This document shows, piece by piece, positions 9,639 to 17,571 of a stretch of DNA of 64,000 nt. The stretch comes from Mesobacterium_A sp034670065 (GTDB lineage Bacteria > Pseudomonadota > Alphaproteobacteria > Rhodobacterales > Rhodobacteraceae). The stretch lies in the NCBI GenBank assembly GCA_034670065.1, contig JAXMOG010000007.1, forward strand, positions 110,104 through 174,103, read 5' to 3'. Under the pieces are notes generated by a model that saw only the letters and a list, made by a program, of their open reading frames with translations, ran no database searches and was not told where the DNA came from. The first letter of the stretch is position 1. Each line of letters opens with the position of its first letter. The translations under genes and the position numbers were made by a program.

Positions 9639-9687
9639 TGCGTCGAAGGTTTTTCCAAGGCACGCAGACGTTAAACGCACTCAGACG

Positions 9688-10230
9688 CTATTTCCGTCGC
9701 TGATGTTCGTCCAAACGTGGAAAAATCTCAACAAAGTTACAAGGTCGGTGCCGATAGTCTAATTGTTTGCGCAAAATTTCATCCCAAGCGTCTTTGCACG
9801 CACCTGGGCTGCCCGGCAGCGCAAACAGATAGGTGCCATTGGCCACCCCGCCTGTCGCCCGGCTCTGGACTGCGCTGGTGCCAATCTTCTGCATGGAAAC
9901 GATGGTGAAAACCGTGCCGAAAGCATCAATTTCCTTCTCATAGACATCCCGATGCGCCTCTACAGTCACATCGCGCCCGGTTAGTCCGGTTCCACCGGTC
10001 GAGATCACGACGTCAACCGCCGGATCGGCGCACCACGCGCGCAGTTGCGTGGCAATCTGATCGCGCTCATCGGGTAATATGTGGCGAGCGGCGATATGAT
10101 GGCCAGCATCTTCAATACGCTTGACCAAAGTGTCGCCTGAACGGTCTTCCTCCAATGTACGGGTATCGCTGACCGTCAGAACGGCAATCCGAACCGGGAT
10201 AAATTCTTTTTCAGTATTAAGGTCGCCCAT
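9688..10230 (-). CDS. moaB: molybdenum cofactor biosynthesis protein B
   Basis: A 180-residue MoaB/MogA-fold protein. The molybdopterin-binding signature is complete: VRIAVLTVSDTR near the start, DVVISTGGTGLTGRDVT near residue 80, and VANGTYLFALPGSPGACKDAW near 140. The family adenylylates molybdopterin before metal insertion, or assists that step, in the cytoplasm. The ATG at 10230 is preceded by AAGGGG at good spacing; an upstream extension to 10257 is not supported. The gene starts 14 bp inside the 3' end of the membrane-protein gene at 10217, so the two are probably co-transcribed with the uracil-DNA glycosylase gene further upstream. Confidence 0.92.
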   Translation of the reverse strand: MGDLNTEKEFIPVRIAVLTVSDTRTLEEDRSGDTLVKRIEDAGHHIAARHILPDERDQIATQLRAWCADPAVDVVISTGGTGLTGRDVTVEAHRDVYEKEIDAFGTVFTIVSMQKIGTSAVQSRATGGVANGTYLFALPGSPGACKDAWDEILRKQLDYRHRPCNFVEIFPRLDEHQRRK

Positions 10231-10627
10231 AAGTATGCCCCTTGGGACCAAAGACATAGCAGATCACGGCCAGAACCAGCCAAGCCGCAGGAAACCAGAA
10301 ACGTTCCGCAAAAACGCTGTCCAGTTGCAGGAACAACGGTTGCAAAATGTCGCTTGTCGGCGCCTCGGACAACGCAGTGTAAAGCAAGCCGCCAAACAGC
10401 AACCACAACGCACAGCCCCGCGCAATGGCAAAGGCCATGCGCCCGCCCGTCCCCATTGGCACGGCATAACGATATGCCGTCGCAGTCAGGAAAACCAAAA
10501 GTCCCGCGATGGAAGAAACCAATGTGGGTGTACGAAACGGCCCGGCAGCATCAGCTGCGGTAAACAGCAAGACCCCAATCAGGATCAGCGTCATCGACGG
10601 TTCGGCACCGCGGCGAGGTTTAATCAT
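10217..10627 (-). CDS. small membrane protein, function unknown
   Basis: A 136-residue hydrophobic protein with four likely membrane helices: about residues 12-28 (MTLILIGVLLFTAADAAG), 35-52, 68-85 and 110-128. The basic MIKPRRG start suggests a cytoplasmic N-terminus. I do not recognise a family. It is embedded in an overlapping operon. Its start overlaps the 3' end of the uracil-DNA glycosylase gene by 8 bp, and its end overlaps moaB by 14 bp. This strongly supports that it is translated. Nothing in the sequence identifies a substrate or partner. Confidence 0.8.
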   Translation of the reverse strand: MIKPRRGAEPSMTLILIGVLLFTAADAAGPFRTPTLVSSIAGLLVFLTATAYRYAVPMGTGGRMAFAIARGCALWLLFGGLLYTALSEAPTSDILQPLFLQLDSVFAERFWFPAAWLVLAVICYVFGPKGHTYGRP

Positions 10628-11429
10628 TGGTCGAATTCCTTAACTTTGACTTTAGCGCCAACAAATCGGCCCAGGCCTCACGCTTGGCATGAGGTTGGCG
10701 CAACAAATAGGCCGGATGAAACATTGGCAAGACAGGGCGATCCATGGCTTCGGTCCAAACACCGCGCAAACGGGTGATGCCGCGCTTTTTCAGAACCGCC
10801 TGACAGCTGACATTCCCCATAAGCACCACAACATCAGGATCGGCCAAAGCAACATGCCGTTTCAAAAACGGCAGCATCATCGCAATCTCTTCGGGTGACG
10901 GATCCCGGTTCTGCGGCGGGCGCCATGGCAGCACATTGGTGATATAGACCGCCTGAGCAGCCTCTGTCGCACCGCGTGCCATATCAACTGCCGCCAACAT
11001 TCGATCCAACAATTGCCCGGCACGCCCGACAAAGGGTTTACCTTGCATGTCTTCGTCACGCCCCGGTGCTTCGCCAATAATCATGACACGCGCGGCGGGG
11101 TTTCCGTCGCTGAAGACCAGATTGCGCGCGCCGCGCTTCAGGTCGCAATGGGCGTATTCTGCCAATGCGGCGCGCAGTTCCGGAAGTGTCTGCGCAGCCT
11201 GCGCGGCCGCTTCGGCTTCGCCAATCGGATCAACCTTGGCAACACTGTCCACGGCAACTGGTTGTGACCCTGATACGCTACTGCCAGAGGCCAATTTTTG
11301 TTGCGGCGCAACTGGCTCAGGCACAACTGTACGGTCGATTGGCGCTTCGCCAATCGTTTCTGTCGCGCCCAGCTCTATCTGCCATTCCAGCAGCGCTTTG
11401 GCGGTATGCCAGTCCAGTGCCGATTCCAT
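10620..11429 (-). CDS. family-4-like uracil-DNA glycosylase lacking most Fe-S ligands
   Basis: A 269-residue protein of the uracil-DNA glycosylase superfamily that should excise uracil from DNA. Motif A is MIIGEAPGRDEDMQGKPFVG (about 116-135) and motif B is MFHPAYLLRQP (about 236-246). Both match family 4 (UDGa). That family normally carries a [4Fe-4S] cluster on four cysteines. By my alignment only Cys95 of the first pair remains. Its partner is Tyr92, the cysteine before RPP is Trp169, and the cysteine before the PFL segment is Met185. The first 80 residues are a variable, probably disordered extension. The ATG at 11429 is preferred over a TTG at 11459. The active-site motifs look intact. 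Confidence 0.87.
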   Translation of the reverse strand: MESALDWHTAKALLEWQIELGATETIGEAPIDRTVVPEPVAPQQKLASGSSVSGSQPVAVDSVAKVDPIGEAEAAAQAAQTLPELRAALAEYAHCDLKRGARNLVFSDGNPAARVMIIGEAPGRDEDMQGKPFVGRAGQLLDRMLAAVDMARGATEAAQAVYITNVLPWRPPQNRDPSPEEIAMMLPFLKRHVALADPDVVVLMGNVSCQAVLKKRGITRLRGVWTEAMDRPVLPMFHPAYLLRQPHAKREAWADLLALKSKLRNSTND

Positions 11430-11552
11430 CGTTAACGAACCTATGCCGCGCCACGGCAAATGGAAACATTGTGAAGTGTGATCCTTGCGCTATGCGCACT
11501 GGACGCCGCTTTGACGGCTTTCTATAACCCGCACAACTATAAGGAGCCGCGA

Positions 11553-12503
11553 ATGCGTTTCGACCAGCGCCATCTTTTGGGAATTGAGCCGTTACGTCCG
11601 GACGAAATCACAACTTTACTGGATCTGGCTGACAAATATGTCGACCTGAACAGGCGACGCGACAAGCGGTCCAGCATTTTGTCCGGCCTGACCCAAATCA
11701 ACATGTTCTTCGAAAACTCAACCCGCACCCAAGCCAGCTTTGAGTTGGCGGGCAAGCGTTTGGGCGCAGACGTGATGAACATGGCAATGCAGGCCAGTTC
11801 CATCAAAAAGGGCGAGACTCTGGTCGACACCGCGTTGACGTTGAACGCCATGCATCCCGACCTGCTGGTTGTCCGCCATCCACAATCGGGTGCGGTGGAT
11901 TTGTTGGCACAGAAGGTCAATTGCGCTGTGATCAACGCAGGCGACGGGCGCCATGAGCATCCCACCCAAGCACTGTTGGACGCGCTGACCATCCGGCGTG
12001 AAAAGGGCCGGCTGCACCGGCTGAACATAGCAATTTGCGGCGATATCGCCCACAGCCGCGTTGCCCGGTCCAATATCTTGCTGCTGCACAAGATGGAAAA
12101 CCGTATTCGACTGATCGGACCGCCAACCCTGATGCCCGCGCAAATGGGCGAATTCGGCGTCGAGATTTACGATGACATGCGAAAAGGGCTGGAAGACGTG
12201 GACGTGGTGATGATGCTGCGCCTTCAAAAAGAGCGGATGGACGGCGGCTTCATTCCGTCGGAACGCGAATACTTCCATCGCTTCGGGCTTGATGCCGAAA
12301 AGCTGTCTTTTGCAAAACCCGATGCGATCGTGATGCACCCCGGTCCGATGAACCGCGGGGTCGAAATTGATGGAACACTGGCCGATGACATCAACCGCAG
12401 CGTGATCCAGGAACAGGTGGAAATGGGTGTTGCCGTTCGTATGGCCGCGATGGATTTGCTAGCCCGCAATCTACGCGCCCAACCCAAAGAGGTGATGGCA
12501 TGA
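11553..12503 (+). CDS. pyrB: aspartate carbamoyltransferase catalytic subunit
   Basis: This enzyme condenses carbamoyl phosphate with aspartate in de novo pyrimidine synthesis. The 316-residue protein carries the carbamoyl-phosphate loop FENSTRTQASFELAGKRLG near residues 50-68, KKGETLVDT near 85-93 and HEHPTQALLDALTI near 130-143. The length is standard. The ATG at 11553 follows AAGGAG by 6 bp, and the open frame upstream to 11478 is not translated in homologues. No regulatory pyrI gene follows. Instead the gene overlaps a membrane-protein gene (ATGA) and is followed by a dihydroorotase homologue without metal ligands. This is the arrangement in which PyrB needs a pseudo-dihydroorotase partner, as in Pseudomonas. 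Confidence 0.96.
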   Translation: MRFDQRHLLGIEPLRPDEITTLLDLADKYVDLNRRRDKRSSILSGLTQINMFFENSTRTQASFELAGKRLGADVMNMAMQASSIKKGETLVDTALTLNAMHPDLLVVRHPQSGAVDLLAQKVNCAVINAGDGRHEHPTQALLDALTIRREKGRLHRLNIAICGDIAHSRVARSNILLLHKMENRIRLIGPPTLMPAQMGEFGVEIYDDMRKGLEDVDVVMMLRLQKERMDGGFIPSEREYFHRFGLDAEKLSFAKPDAIVMHPGPMNRGVEIDGTLADDINRSVIQEQVEMGVAVRMAAMDLLARNLRAQPKEVMA

Positions 12504-13048
12504 GCGACAAAATGGATATCAAGGAAAGCGAAACCGGGCTTGTCCGGGTCTTTCACGTAGACTTGCCGGACGAAGCGATCGAACGGTTCACCGTGCAGGC
12601 CGGAACCGGTGAATGGCCGCTGATGTATGGTTTGGGCGCTAAGAAGCTGAGCAGCACATTTGTTGATGTGGTCAGCATCCGTGATCTGGGTGAGATGCCT
12701 TTGACCACGTATTTGTCCCAAGCATATTCCGTGCCGCCAAGCGAGCTGAGCGCCGATGTGGATCGGTTGAACAAGCTGCGTGACACGGTTTTGGTCTTGC
12801 CCAGTCAGGCCTTTGCGCACACGGCACAAAGCCTTACCGTGCGCACACCTTTGCGGTGGATCGGCACCTATCAGGAAATCAAGGGTCGGAAACCGGGCGC
12901 CCCTGTACGCAGTAAATCGGCCAAGGGCACCCTTGGTGGTGGCTCTGCCAAAGGGGTGTCAGGGATCAACCCAGCGATCCTGCGCTGGATCATGATTGGC
13001 GCCGGAATCGTGGTCGTTGCGGCGCTGGCATTGGCGTTAACCAATTAA
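12500..13048 (+). CDS. tail-anchored protein of the pyr operon, function unknown
   Basis: A 182-residue protein that starts within the pyrB stop codon (ATGA). Residues 1-145 are soluble and end in a basic, Gly/Ser-rich linker (KGRKPGAPVRSKSAKGTLGG). A single C-terminal membrane helix follows, about residues 160-180 (WIMIGAGIVVVAALALAL). This gives a tail-anchored topology with the domain in the cytoplasm. I know no characterised family for it. Tight coupling to pyrB suggests a connection with aspartate transcarbamoylase expression or membrane association, but that is inference. No enzymatic motif is visible. Confidence 0.85.
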   Translation: MSDKMDIKESETGLVRVFHVDLPDEAIERFTVQAGTGEWPLMYGLGAKKLSSTFVDVVSIRDLGEMPLTTYLSQAYSVPPSELSADVDRLNKLRDTVLVLPSQAFAHTAQSLTVRTPLRWIGTYQEIKGRKPGAPVRSKSAKGTLGGGSAKGVSGINPAILRWIMIGAGIVVVAALALALTN

Positions 13049-13069
13049 TAGTAAATGGAATAATACGCG

Positions 13070-13450
13070 TTGAGCATATCCTTTGAGCCAGACAAGAAGA
13101 CGTATATCCAGTCCCACATCACTATGGCGGCGCTGTTCATGGCCGCAGGCATGGCAATCTTATGGGTTATGGGAAATCCGTATCTGTGGACCGGTGCGAT
13201 CGGTGGCTTGGCTGCGGTTGCCATTCGCGGCTGGTATCTGATGGACGAAGCGCTGGCTGAAGGCTGGACACTGGATGCCACCGGATTGCGCGGCCCTGGC
13301 GGGCGAAATGTGCCCATCACCCAAATCGAAAAGCTGCGCCGTATCGGCAGCGCGGTTCAGGTCGTAACCCGATCTGGCGACAAGCATTTGATAAAATATG
13401 TGGCGGATACCGATGCCGTCATTGCCACAATCGACGCAGCGCGGCGGTAG
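13070..13450 (+). CDS. membrane protein with a PH-like C-terminal region
   Basis: A 126-residue protein translated from a TTG (MSISFEPDKKTY). Two membrane helices (about 18-35 and 40-56) are followed by a soluble part (GWTLDATGLRGPGGRNVPITQIEKLRRIGSAVQVVTR, given here as its span of about residues 65-101). That part has the strand pattern of small bacterial PH-like domains. The next ATG, at 13124, would cut into the first helix, so TTG is preferred. It lies between the tail-anchored protein and the pseudo-dihydroorotase gene with short gaps, so it is part of the pyr operon. I recognise it only as a conserved Rhodobacterales hypothetical, and its role is unknown. Confidence 0.8.
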   Translation: MSISFEPDKKTYIQSHITMAALFMAAGMAILWVMGNPYLWTGAIGGLAAVAIRGWYLMDEALAEGWTLDATGLRGPGGRNVPITQIEKLRRIGSAVQVVTRSGDKHLIKYVADTDAVIATIDAARR

Positions 13451-13459
13451 GATACGAAT

Positions 13460-14758
13460 ATGACAGCACAGCTGATATACAACGCCCGTTTGGTTGACCC
13501 AGAACGAGACAGCACTTTTCTTGGCGCGCTGCTGATCGAAAACGGGCTGATCGCCGAAGTCTTTGAAACACCGACACCCGAAGTGTCGACTGACCGCGTA
13601 CCTACTGCGGCGCGGACAGACGCAAACGCGCGCTGCCTGGCCCCCGGAATCGTGGATATCGGTGCCAAAGTGTGCGAGCCGGGCGAACGGCACAAAGAAA
13701 GCTATGCCTCGGCTGGTCGCGCCGCTGCGGCTGGCGGCGTCACAACAATTGTCACGCGCCCAGATACGCAACCGGCCATCGACACTCCGGAATCGTTGGA
13801 GTTTATCCGACGCCGTGCTGCGGAAGACTGCATCGTCAACGTGCAGCACATGGCAGCGCTGACCAAAGGCCGCGACGGTCAGGAAATGACCGAAATTGGT
13901 TTTCTGATGGACGCAGGGGCCATTGCGTTCACGGATTGTGATCGCGTTGTCACCGATACAAAAGTGCTGAGCCGTGCCATGACCTATGCCAGGTCGCTGG
14001 ACGCTTTGATCGTCGCGCACCCACAAGACCCTGGCTTGTCGTCTGGTGCGGCTGCGACCAGTGGCAAGTTTGCCTCTTTGCGCGCGCTGCCAGCTGTTTC
14101 CCCCATGGCAGAACGTATGGCACTGGATCGTGATTTCGCGCTTATCGAAATGACGGGCTGCGCCTATCACGCCGATCAAATTACCACATCACGTTCCCTG
14201 CCTGCCTTGGAACGCGCCAAGGGCAATGGGCTGAATGTCACGGCGGGCACGTCGATCCATCACCTGACATTGAACGAATTGGACGTGGCGGACTATCGCA
14301 CCTTCTTCAAGGTTAAGCCGCCGCTGCGGTCCGAAGATGACCGCCAAGCCGTGATCGAGGCCATCAAATCCGGCCTGATTGACACCATCAGCACCATGCA
14401 CACCCCTCAGGACGAAGAATCCAAACGCCTGCCATTCGAGGCGGCCGCCTCTGGCGCCGTGGGTCTGGAAACCGCGTTGCCCGTACTGTTGCGGTTGTAT
14501 CATGCTGACGCGTTGGACATGCCAACTCTGTTCCGGGCTCTTTCATTGAACCCGGCAAAACGTCTTGGCCTTCCAAGCGGTCGCCTGACCAAGGGTGCAC
14601 CCGCCGATCTGGTTCTGTTTGACCCGGACAAGCCGCTGATACTGGACCGGTTCAAGCTGAAGTCAAAATCCAAAAACACGCCATTTGACGGGGCGCGCTT
14701 GCAGGGCAAAGTATTGGCAACCTATGTTGGTGGCACCACGGTATATCGGAGCGAATGA
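13460..14758 (+). CDS. pyrC': dihydroorotase homologue without metal ligands (pseudo-PyrC)
   Basis: A 432-residue class I dihydroorotase fold, but probably not an active enzyme. The canonical DxHxHxREPG metal motif reads DIGAKVCEPG at residues 66-75, so both histidines are gone (Gly68, Lys70) and the substrate arginine is Cys72. The HLST histidine is Gln240. The TDHAPH aspartate is Met313 in STMHTPQ. The MPNT asparagine is Asp102. His187 and Asp159 remain. Such pseudo-dihydroorotases (PyrC' or PyrX) serve as structural partners of PyrB in Pseudomonas-type aspartate transcarbamoylase. The operon with pyrB supports that role here. A functional dihydroorotase must then be encoded elsewhere. The stop overlaps the plsY start. 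Confidence 0.9.
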   Translation: MTAQLIYNARLVDPERDSTFLGALLIENGLIAEVFETPTPEVSTDRVPTAARTDANARCLAPGIVDIGAKVCEPGERHKESYASAGRAAAAGGVTTIVTRPDTQPAIDTPESLEFIRRRAAEDCIVNVQHMAALTKGRDGQEMTEIGFLMDAGAIAFTDCDRVVTDTKVLSRAMTYARSLDALIVAHPQDPGLSSGAAATSGKFASLRALPAVSPMAERMALDRDFALIEMTGCAYHADQITTSRSLPALERAKGNGLNVTAGTSIHHLTLNELDVADYRTFFKVKPPLRSEDDRQAVIEAIKSGLIDTISTMHTPQDEESKRLPFEAAASGAVGLETALPVLLRLYHADALDMPTLFRALSLNPAKRLGLPSGRLTKGAPADLVLFDPDKPLILDRFKLKSKSKNTPFDGARLQGKVLATYVGGTTVYRSE

Positions 14759-15366
14759 TGCCTCCAATCGACTCTCCAATCTCGGTTTTGGTCCTGTGGG
14801 CCGTCATCGGGTATCTTCTGGGTTCGATCCCGTTTGGCATTGTGCTGACCCGGATTCTGGGTCTGGGAAACCTGCGCGAAATCGGTTCGGGCAACATTGG
14901 TGCAACCAACGTGCTGCGCACCGGTAACAAGGCCGCAGCGGCCGCAACCTTGATACTGGATGGCGCAAAGGGTGCCGTGGCGGTACTGTTGGCCCGCACA
15001 ATGGTGGGGCCAGACGCCGCGCAACTGGCCGGTTTGATGGCCTTTATCGGCCATTGTTTTCCGGTTTGGCTGCGTTTTCGTGGCGGCAAGGGTGTCGCAA
15101 CATTCTTGGGCCTGATCCTCGCCTTGGCTTGGCCTGTCGGCCTGGCTTGCTGCGCAACATGGCTTGCAGCGGCGCGACTGTCGCGTATCTCCAGTGTTGG
15201 GGCTTTGGCTGCTGCCTTTTCGTCTCCAATCTGGGCGGGGCTGCTGGGGGCCACGCAGATTATCGCGCTGGCGATCCTGTTAACCGCAATTGTGTTCTAT
15301 CGGCACAAGGAAAACATCGCCCGGCTGCGCATGGGCACCGAGCCACGTATCGGTGGCGGAAAGTAG
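14755..15366 (+). CDS. plsY: glycerol-3-phosphate acyltransferase PlsY
   Basis: An integral membrane enzyme that transfers an acyl group from acyl-phosphate to sn-glycerol-3-phosphate, the first step of phospholipid synthesis. The 203-residue protein has five or so membrane helices and the three family motifs: GSIPFGIVLTRI (residues about 22-33), GSGNIGATNVLRTGNK (about 43-58) and FRGGKGVATFLG (about 105-116). It starts with ATGATG overlapping the pseudo-pyrC stop codon, so it is the last gene of the pyr operon. Genes for PlsX and acyl carrier protein are not in the window. Confidence 0.96.
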   Translation: MMPPIDSPISVLVLWAVIGYLLGSIPFGIVLTRILGLGNLREIGSGNIGATNVLRTGNKAAAAATLILDGAKGAVAVLLARTMVGPDAAQLAGLMAFIGHCFPVWLRFRGGKGVATFLGLILALAWPVGLACCATWLAAARLSRISSVGALAAAFSSPIWAGLLGATQIIALAILLTAIVFYRHKENIARLRMGTEPRIGGGK

Positions 15367-15385
15367 TCTGCTGAGGTGAAGTCGA

Positions 15386-15405
15386 GGCGAACCTTACAGT
15401 TCGCC
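15386..15405. terminator. short hairpin between convergent genes
   Basis: GGCGAAC and GTTCGCC form a perfect 7-bp stem with a 6-base loop between plsY and the convergent isomerase gene, spanning the latter's stop codon. There is no long T-run on either side. A bidirectional terminator is possible but weakly supported. Confidence 0.35.
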
Positions 15406-15996
15406 CTTCAGATGCGCCCGCAAATCGGCCAACCGGTCCTGCCCCCAGAAACGTTGATCAGTGTCAGTAACAATATAGAACGGCGCCCCAAAAACCCCGG
15501 CTGACACGGCGTCTTCCAGGTTTTGGGCATAGGTTTCTGCGCCCACCAACAGCCCGCTGTCGACCAACGATGCATCAAAGCCAGTGGCCTGCAAACAGTC
15601 ACGCACCACGTCATCCTGGGCGATATCGCGCTCATCCGCCCAAACCGCGCGCAGCAACGTCTGAACCAACGCCCCAACATCACCCTCTCCCGAATTCTGT
15701 GCCGCAATGATGGCATAGCAAGACGGCGCAGGGTTTGTCGGCCAGTGCGCGGGTTTTAGATGAAACGGCATTCCTGTGCGCTTTGCCATCCGCACCAGGT
15801 CTTGCGCCCGATACTCCAACCGGTTCGGATGCCGCTCAGCGGCAGGTGTGCCCCCGGTGCGCGCAAACAGGGCCACAATGTCAAACGGCTTATAACTGAT
15901 CGTCGTGCCTGTTTCGGCGGCAATTTCCTCCAGCTGAGGCCCAGCCAGATACGTAAACGGTGACAGGGTGGAAAAGTAGTAATCAATATGGGCCAT
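15394..15996 (-). CDS. 2-hydroxychromene-2-carboxylate isomerase family protein (DsbA-like fold)
   Basis: A 200-residue protein of the DsbA/kappa-GST superfamily, HCCA-isomerase branch. Typical features are the start HIDYYFSTLSPFTYLA, in which a serine replaces the redox cysteine pair, the central FHLKPAHWPTNPAPS, and GVFGAPFYIVTDTDQRFWGQDRL near the C-terminus. The GAP cis-proline segment and the WGQDR motif are diagnostic. The named enzyme acts in naphthalene degradation with glutathione. Marine alphaproteobacteria carry many homologues with unknown substrates and no naphthalene pathway. Nothing nearby points to aromatic degradation. It diverges from prs. Confidence 0.9.
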   Translation of the reverse strand: MAHIDYYFSTLSPFTYLAGPQLEEIAAETGTTISYKPFDIVALFARTGGTPAAERHPNRLEYRAQDLVRMAKRTGMPFHLKPAHWPTNPAPSCYAIIAAQNSGEGDVGALVQTLLRAVWADERDIAQDDVVRDCLQATGFDASLVDSGLLVGAETYAQNLEDAVSAGVFGAPFYIVTDTDQRFWGQDRLADLRAHLKGEL

Positions 15997-16098
15997 TTGG
16001 TCCCTCCGCTATCAGCCGTACTTTGCTGCACCGTAGCGGTGTGCTACGCGGTGTCAACGTCACGAATCTGTCATCCTGACCCACCGGAGCCCGCCAAA

Positions 16099-17109
16099 AT
16101 GCCTACCGTTGTTGAGCCCAAACTGATCTCGGGCAACGCCAACCTGCCACTCGCCCAAGCCATTGCACGACGAATGTCATTGTATCGTGGAATGAATGTC
16201 GGATTGGTCGACGCCCGCGTAGAGCGGTTTAATGACCAAGAAATCTTTGTCGAAGTCTTCGAAAACGTTCGCGGCGAAGACATGTTCATCCTGCAATCCA
16301 CATCACGTCCTGCAAACGACAACCTGATGGAATTGCTGATTATGGCCGACGCATTGCGCCGGTCTTCGGCCCAACGCATCACAGCTGTGATCCCGTATTT
16401 CGGCTACGCCCGTCAGGACCGTCGCACAAAAGCACGTACACCGATCAGCGCTAAGCTGGTGGCCAATATGATGGTTACCGCAGGTATCGAACGCGTACTG
16501 ACGCTTGATTTGCACGCCACGCAGATTCAGGGCTTCTTCGATATTCCTGTCGACAACCTGTACGCCAGCCCCGTCTTTGCGATCGATGTTCAAACCCAGT
16601 TCAAAGATCAGATGGACAACGTGATGGTCGTGTCACCGGATGTTGGCGGTGTGGCCCGCGCACGTGAATTGGCCAAACGCATCAATGCGCCATTGTCGAT
16701 TGTCGACAAGCGCCGCGAAAAGCCCGGTGAAATCGCCGAAATGACCGTGATCGGGGATGTGTCCGGCAAGACATGTATCATCGTGGACGACATTTGCGAC
16801 ACAGCCGGAACCCTGTGCAAAGGTGCCGAAGTGCTGATGGAACACGGCGCCAAGGAAGTGCACGCTTATATCACACATGGTGTCTTGTCCGGCCCTGCGG
16901 TTGATCGGATCACCAAGTCAGTGATGAAATCGCTGGTGATCACAGATTCCATTCAGGCAACGGATGCAGTGCAATCTGCTTCAAACATTCGCATCCTTCC
17001 GACAGCGCCAATGTTTGCCCAAGCGATCTTGAACATCTGGAACGGCACATCCGTTTCTTCCCTGTTCGAAACAGAAACGCTTGGCCCGATTTACGAAGGT
17101 ATTCTGTAG
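16099..17109 (+). CDS. prs: ribose-phosphate pyrophosphokinase
   Basis: This cytoplasmic enzyme makes PRPP from ribose-5-phosphate and ATP for nucleotide, histidine and tryptophan synthesis. The 336-residue protein has the class I features. These are the flexible ATP region PYFGYARQDRRTKARTPISA near 105-124, VVSPDVGGVARARELAKR near 180, and the PRPP loop CIIVDDICDTAGT near 230-243. The ATG at 16099 was chosen because the protein family starts here and GGAG lies 11 bases upstream. The frame continues to 15988, over the divergent isomerase start, without homology. It is apparently monocistronic. Confidence 0.96.
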   Translation: MPTVVEPKLISGNANLPLAQAIARRMSLYRGMNVGLVDARVERFNDQEIFVEVFENVRGEDMFILQSTSRPANDNLMELLIMADALRRSSAQRITAVIPYFGYARQDRRTKARTPISAKLVANMMVTAGIERVLTLDLHATQIQGFFDIPVDNLYASPVFAIDVQTQFKDQMDNVMVVSPDVGGVARARELAKRINAPLSIVDKRREKPGEIAEMTVIGDVSGKTCIIVDDICDTAGTLCKGAEVLMEHGAKEVHAYITHGVLSGPAVDRITKSVMKSLVITDSIQATDAVQSASNIRILPTAPMFAQAILNIWNGTSVSSLFETETLGPIYEGIL

Positions 17110-17112
17110 GCT

Positions 17113-17460
17113 TTAAACATCCCAGTCATCGGGGTGCGACAGCTCCCCGATGGCAAGCCACGACATGCGGATGCGCGCAACGCGACTGTCCGACCAAGTG
17201 CGAAAAACCAAATCAAAACCGGTATTCGTGATCTTCTCTGCACGGCAATCTGTGCGCAGATTGACCGATGTATCAACATCCAACAGCGATAGCCCAACAT
17301 GCACCACGGGCTTGGTTTTGAATGCGGCCTTGAAAGTCACTGCTTTACGCCGTTCCCGGCCGCCACTGCCGGTCCACATTGCGCCGCCATCTGCAAAGTC
17401 AGAGAATACCTCTTCGTCGCCTTGCGCGACGCCGAAGACTGACGACGAAATTTTCCGCAT
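17113..17460 (-). CDS. H-type lectin domain protein
   Basis: A 115-residue protein with no signal peptide or membrane segment. The region RKAVTFKAAFKTKPVVHVGL through FDLVFRTWSDSRVARIRMSWLAIG has the strand pattern and the terminal aromatic W/I-A-x-G motif of the H-type lectin domain first described in Helix pomatia and Dictyostelium agglutinins. Bacterial copies of this domain are common in Rhodobacterales, where their ligand is unknown. The gene converges on prs with a 3-bp gap and stands alone. It lies downstream of the atp operon terminator. Sugar binding is a family-level expectation and not shown. Confidence 0.75.
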   Translation of the reverse strand: MRKISSSVFGVAQGDEEVFSDFADGGAMWTGSGGRERRKAVTFKAAFKTKPVVHVGLSLLDVDTSVNLRTDCRAEKITNTGFDLVFRTWSDSRVARIRMSWLAIGELSHPDDWDV

Positions 17461-17505
17461 GATACCCTCGTTGATCTGTCTAGACTCTACACGCTTCCCC
17501 CAAAC

Positions 17506-17537
17506 GAAAAAAGGCCACGCATTGCGCAGCCTTTCTT
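17506..17537 (-). terminator. rho-independent terminator of the atp operon
   Basis: Read on the minus strand, AAAGGC and GCCTTTTTT flank a 13-base loop, and the second arm runs into a T-rich stretch. It lies 35 bp beyond the atpC stop, the expected place for the end of atpHAGDC transcription. Confidence 0.75.
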
Positions 17538-17571
17538 AAGATATTTGAACGGCGAACCGAAGAAACGAACG

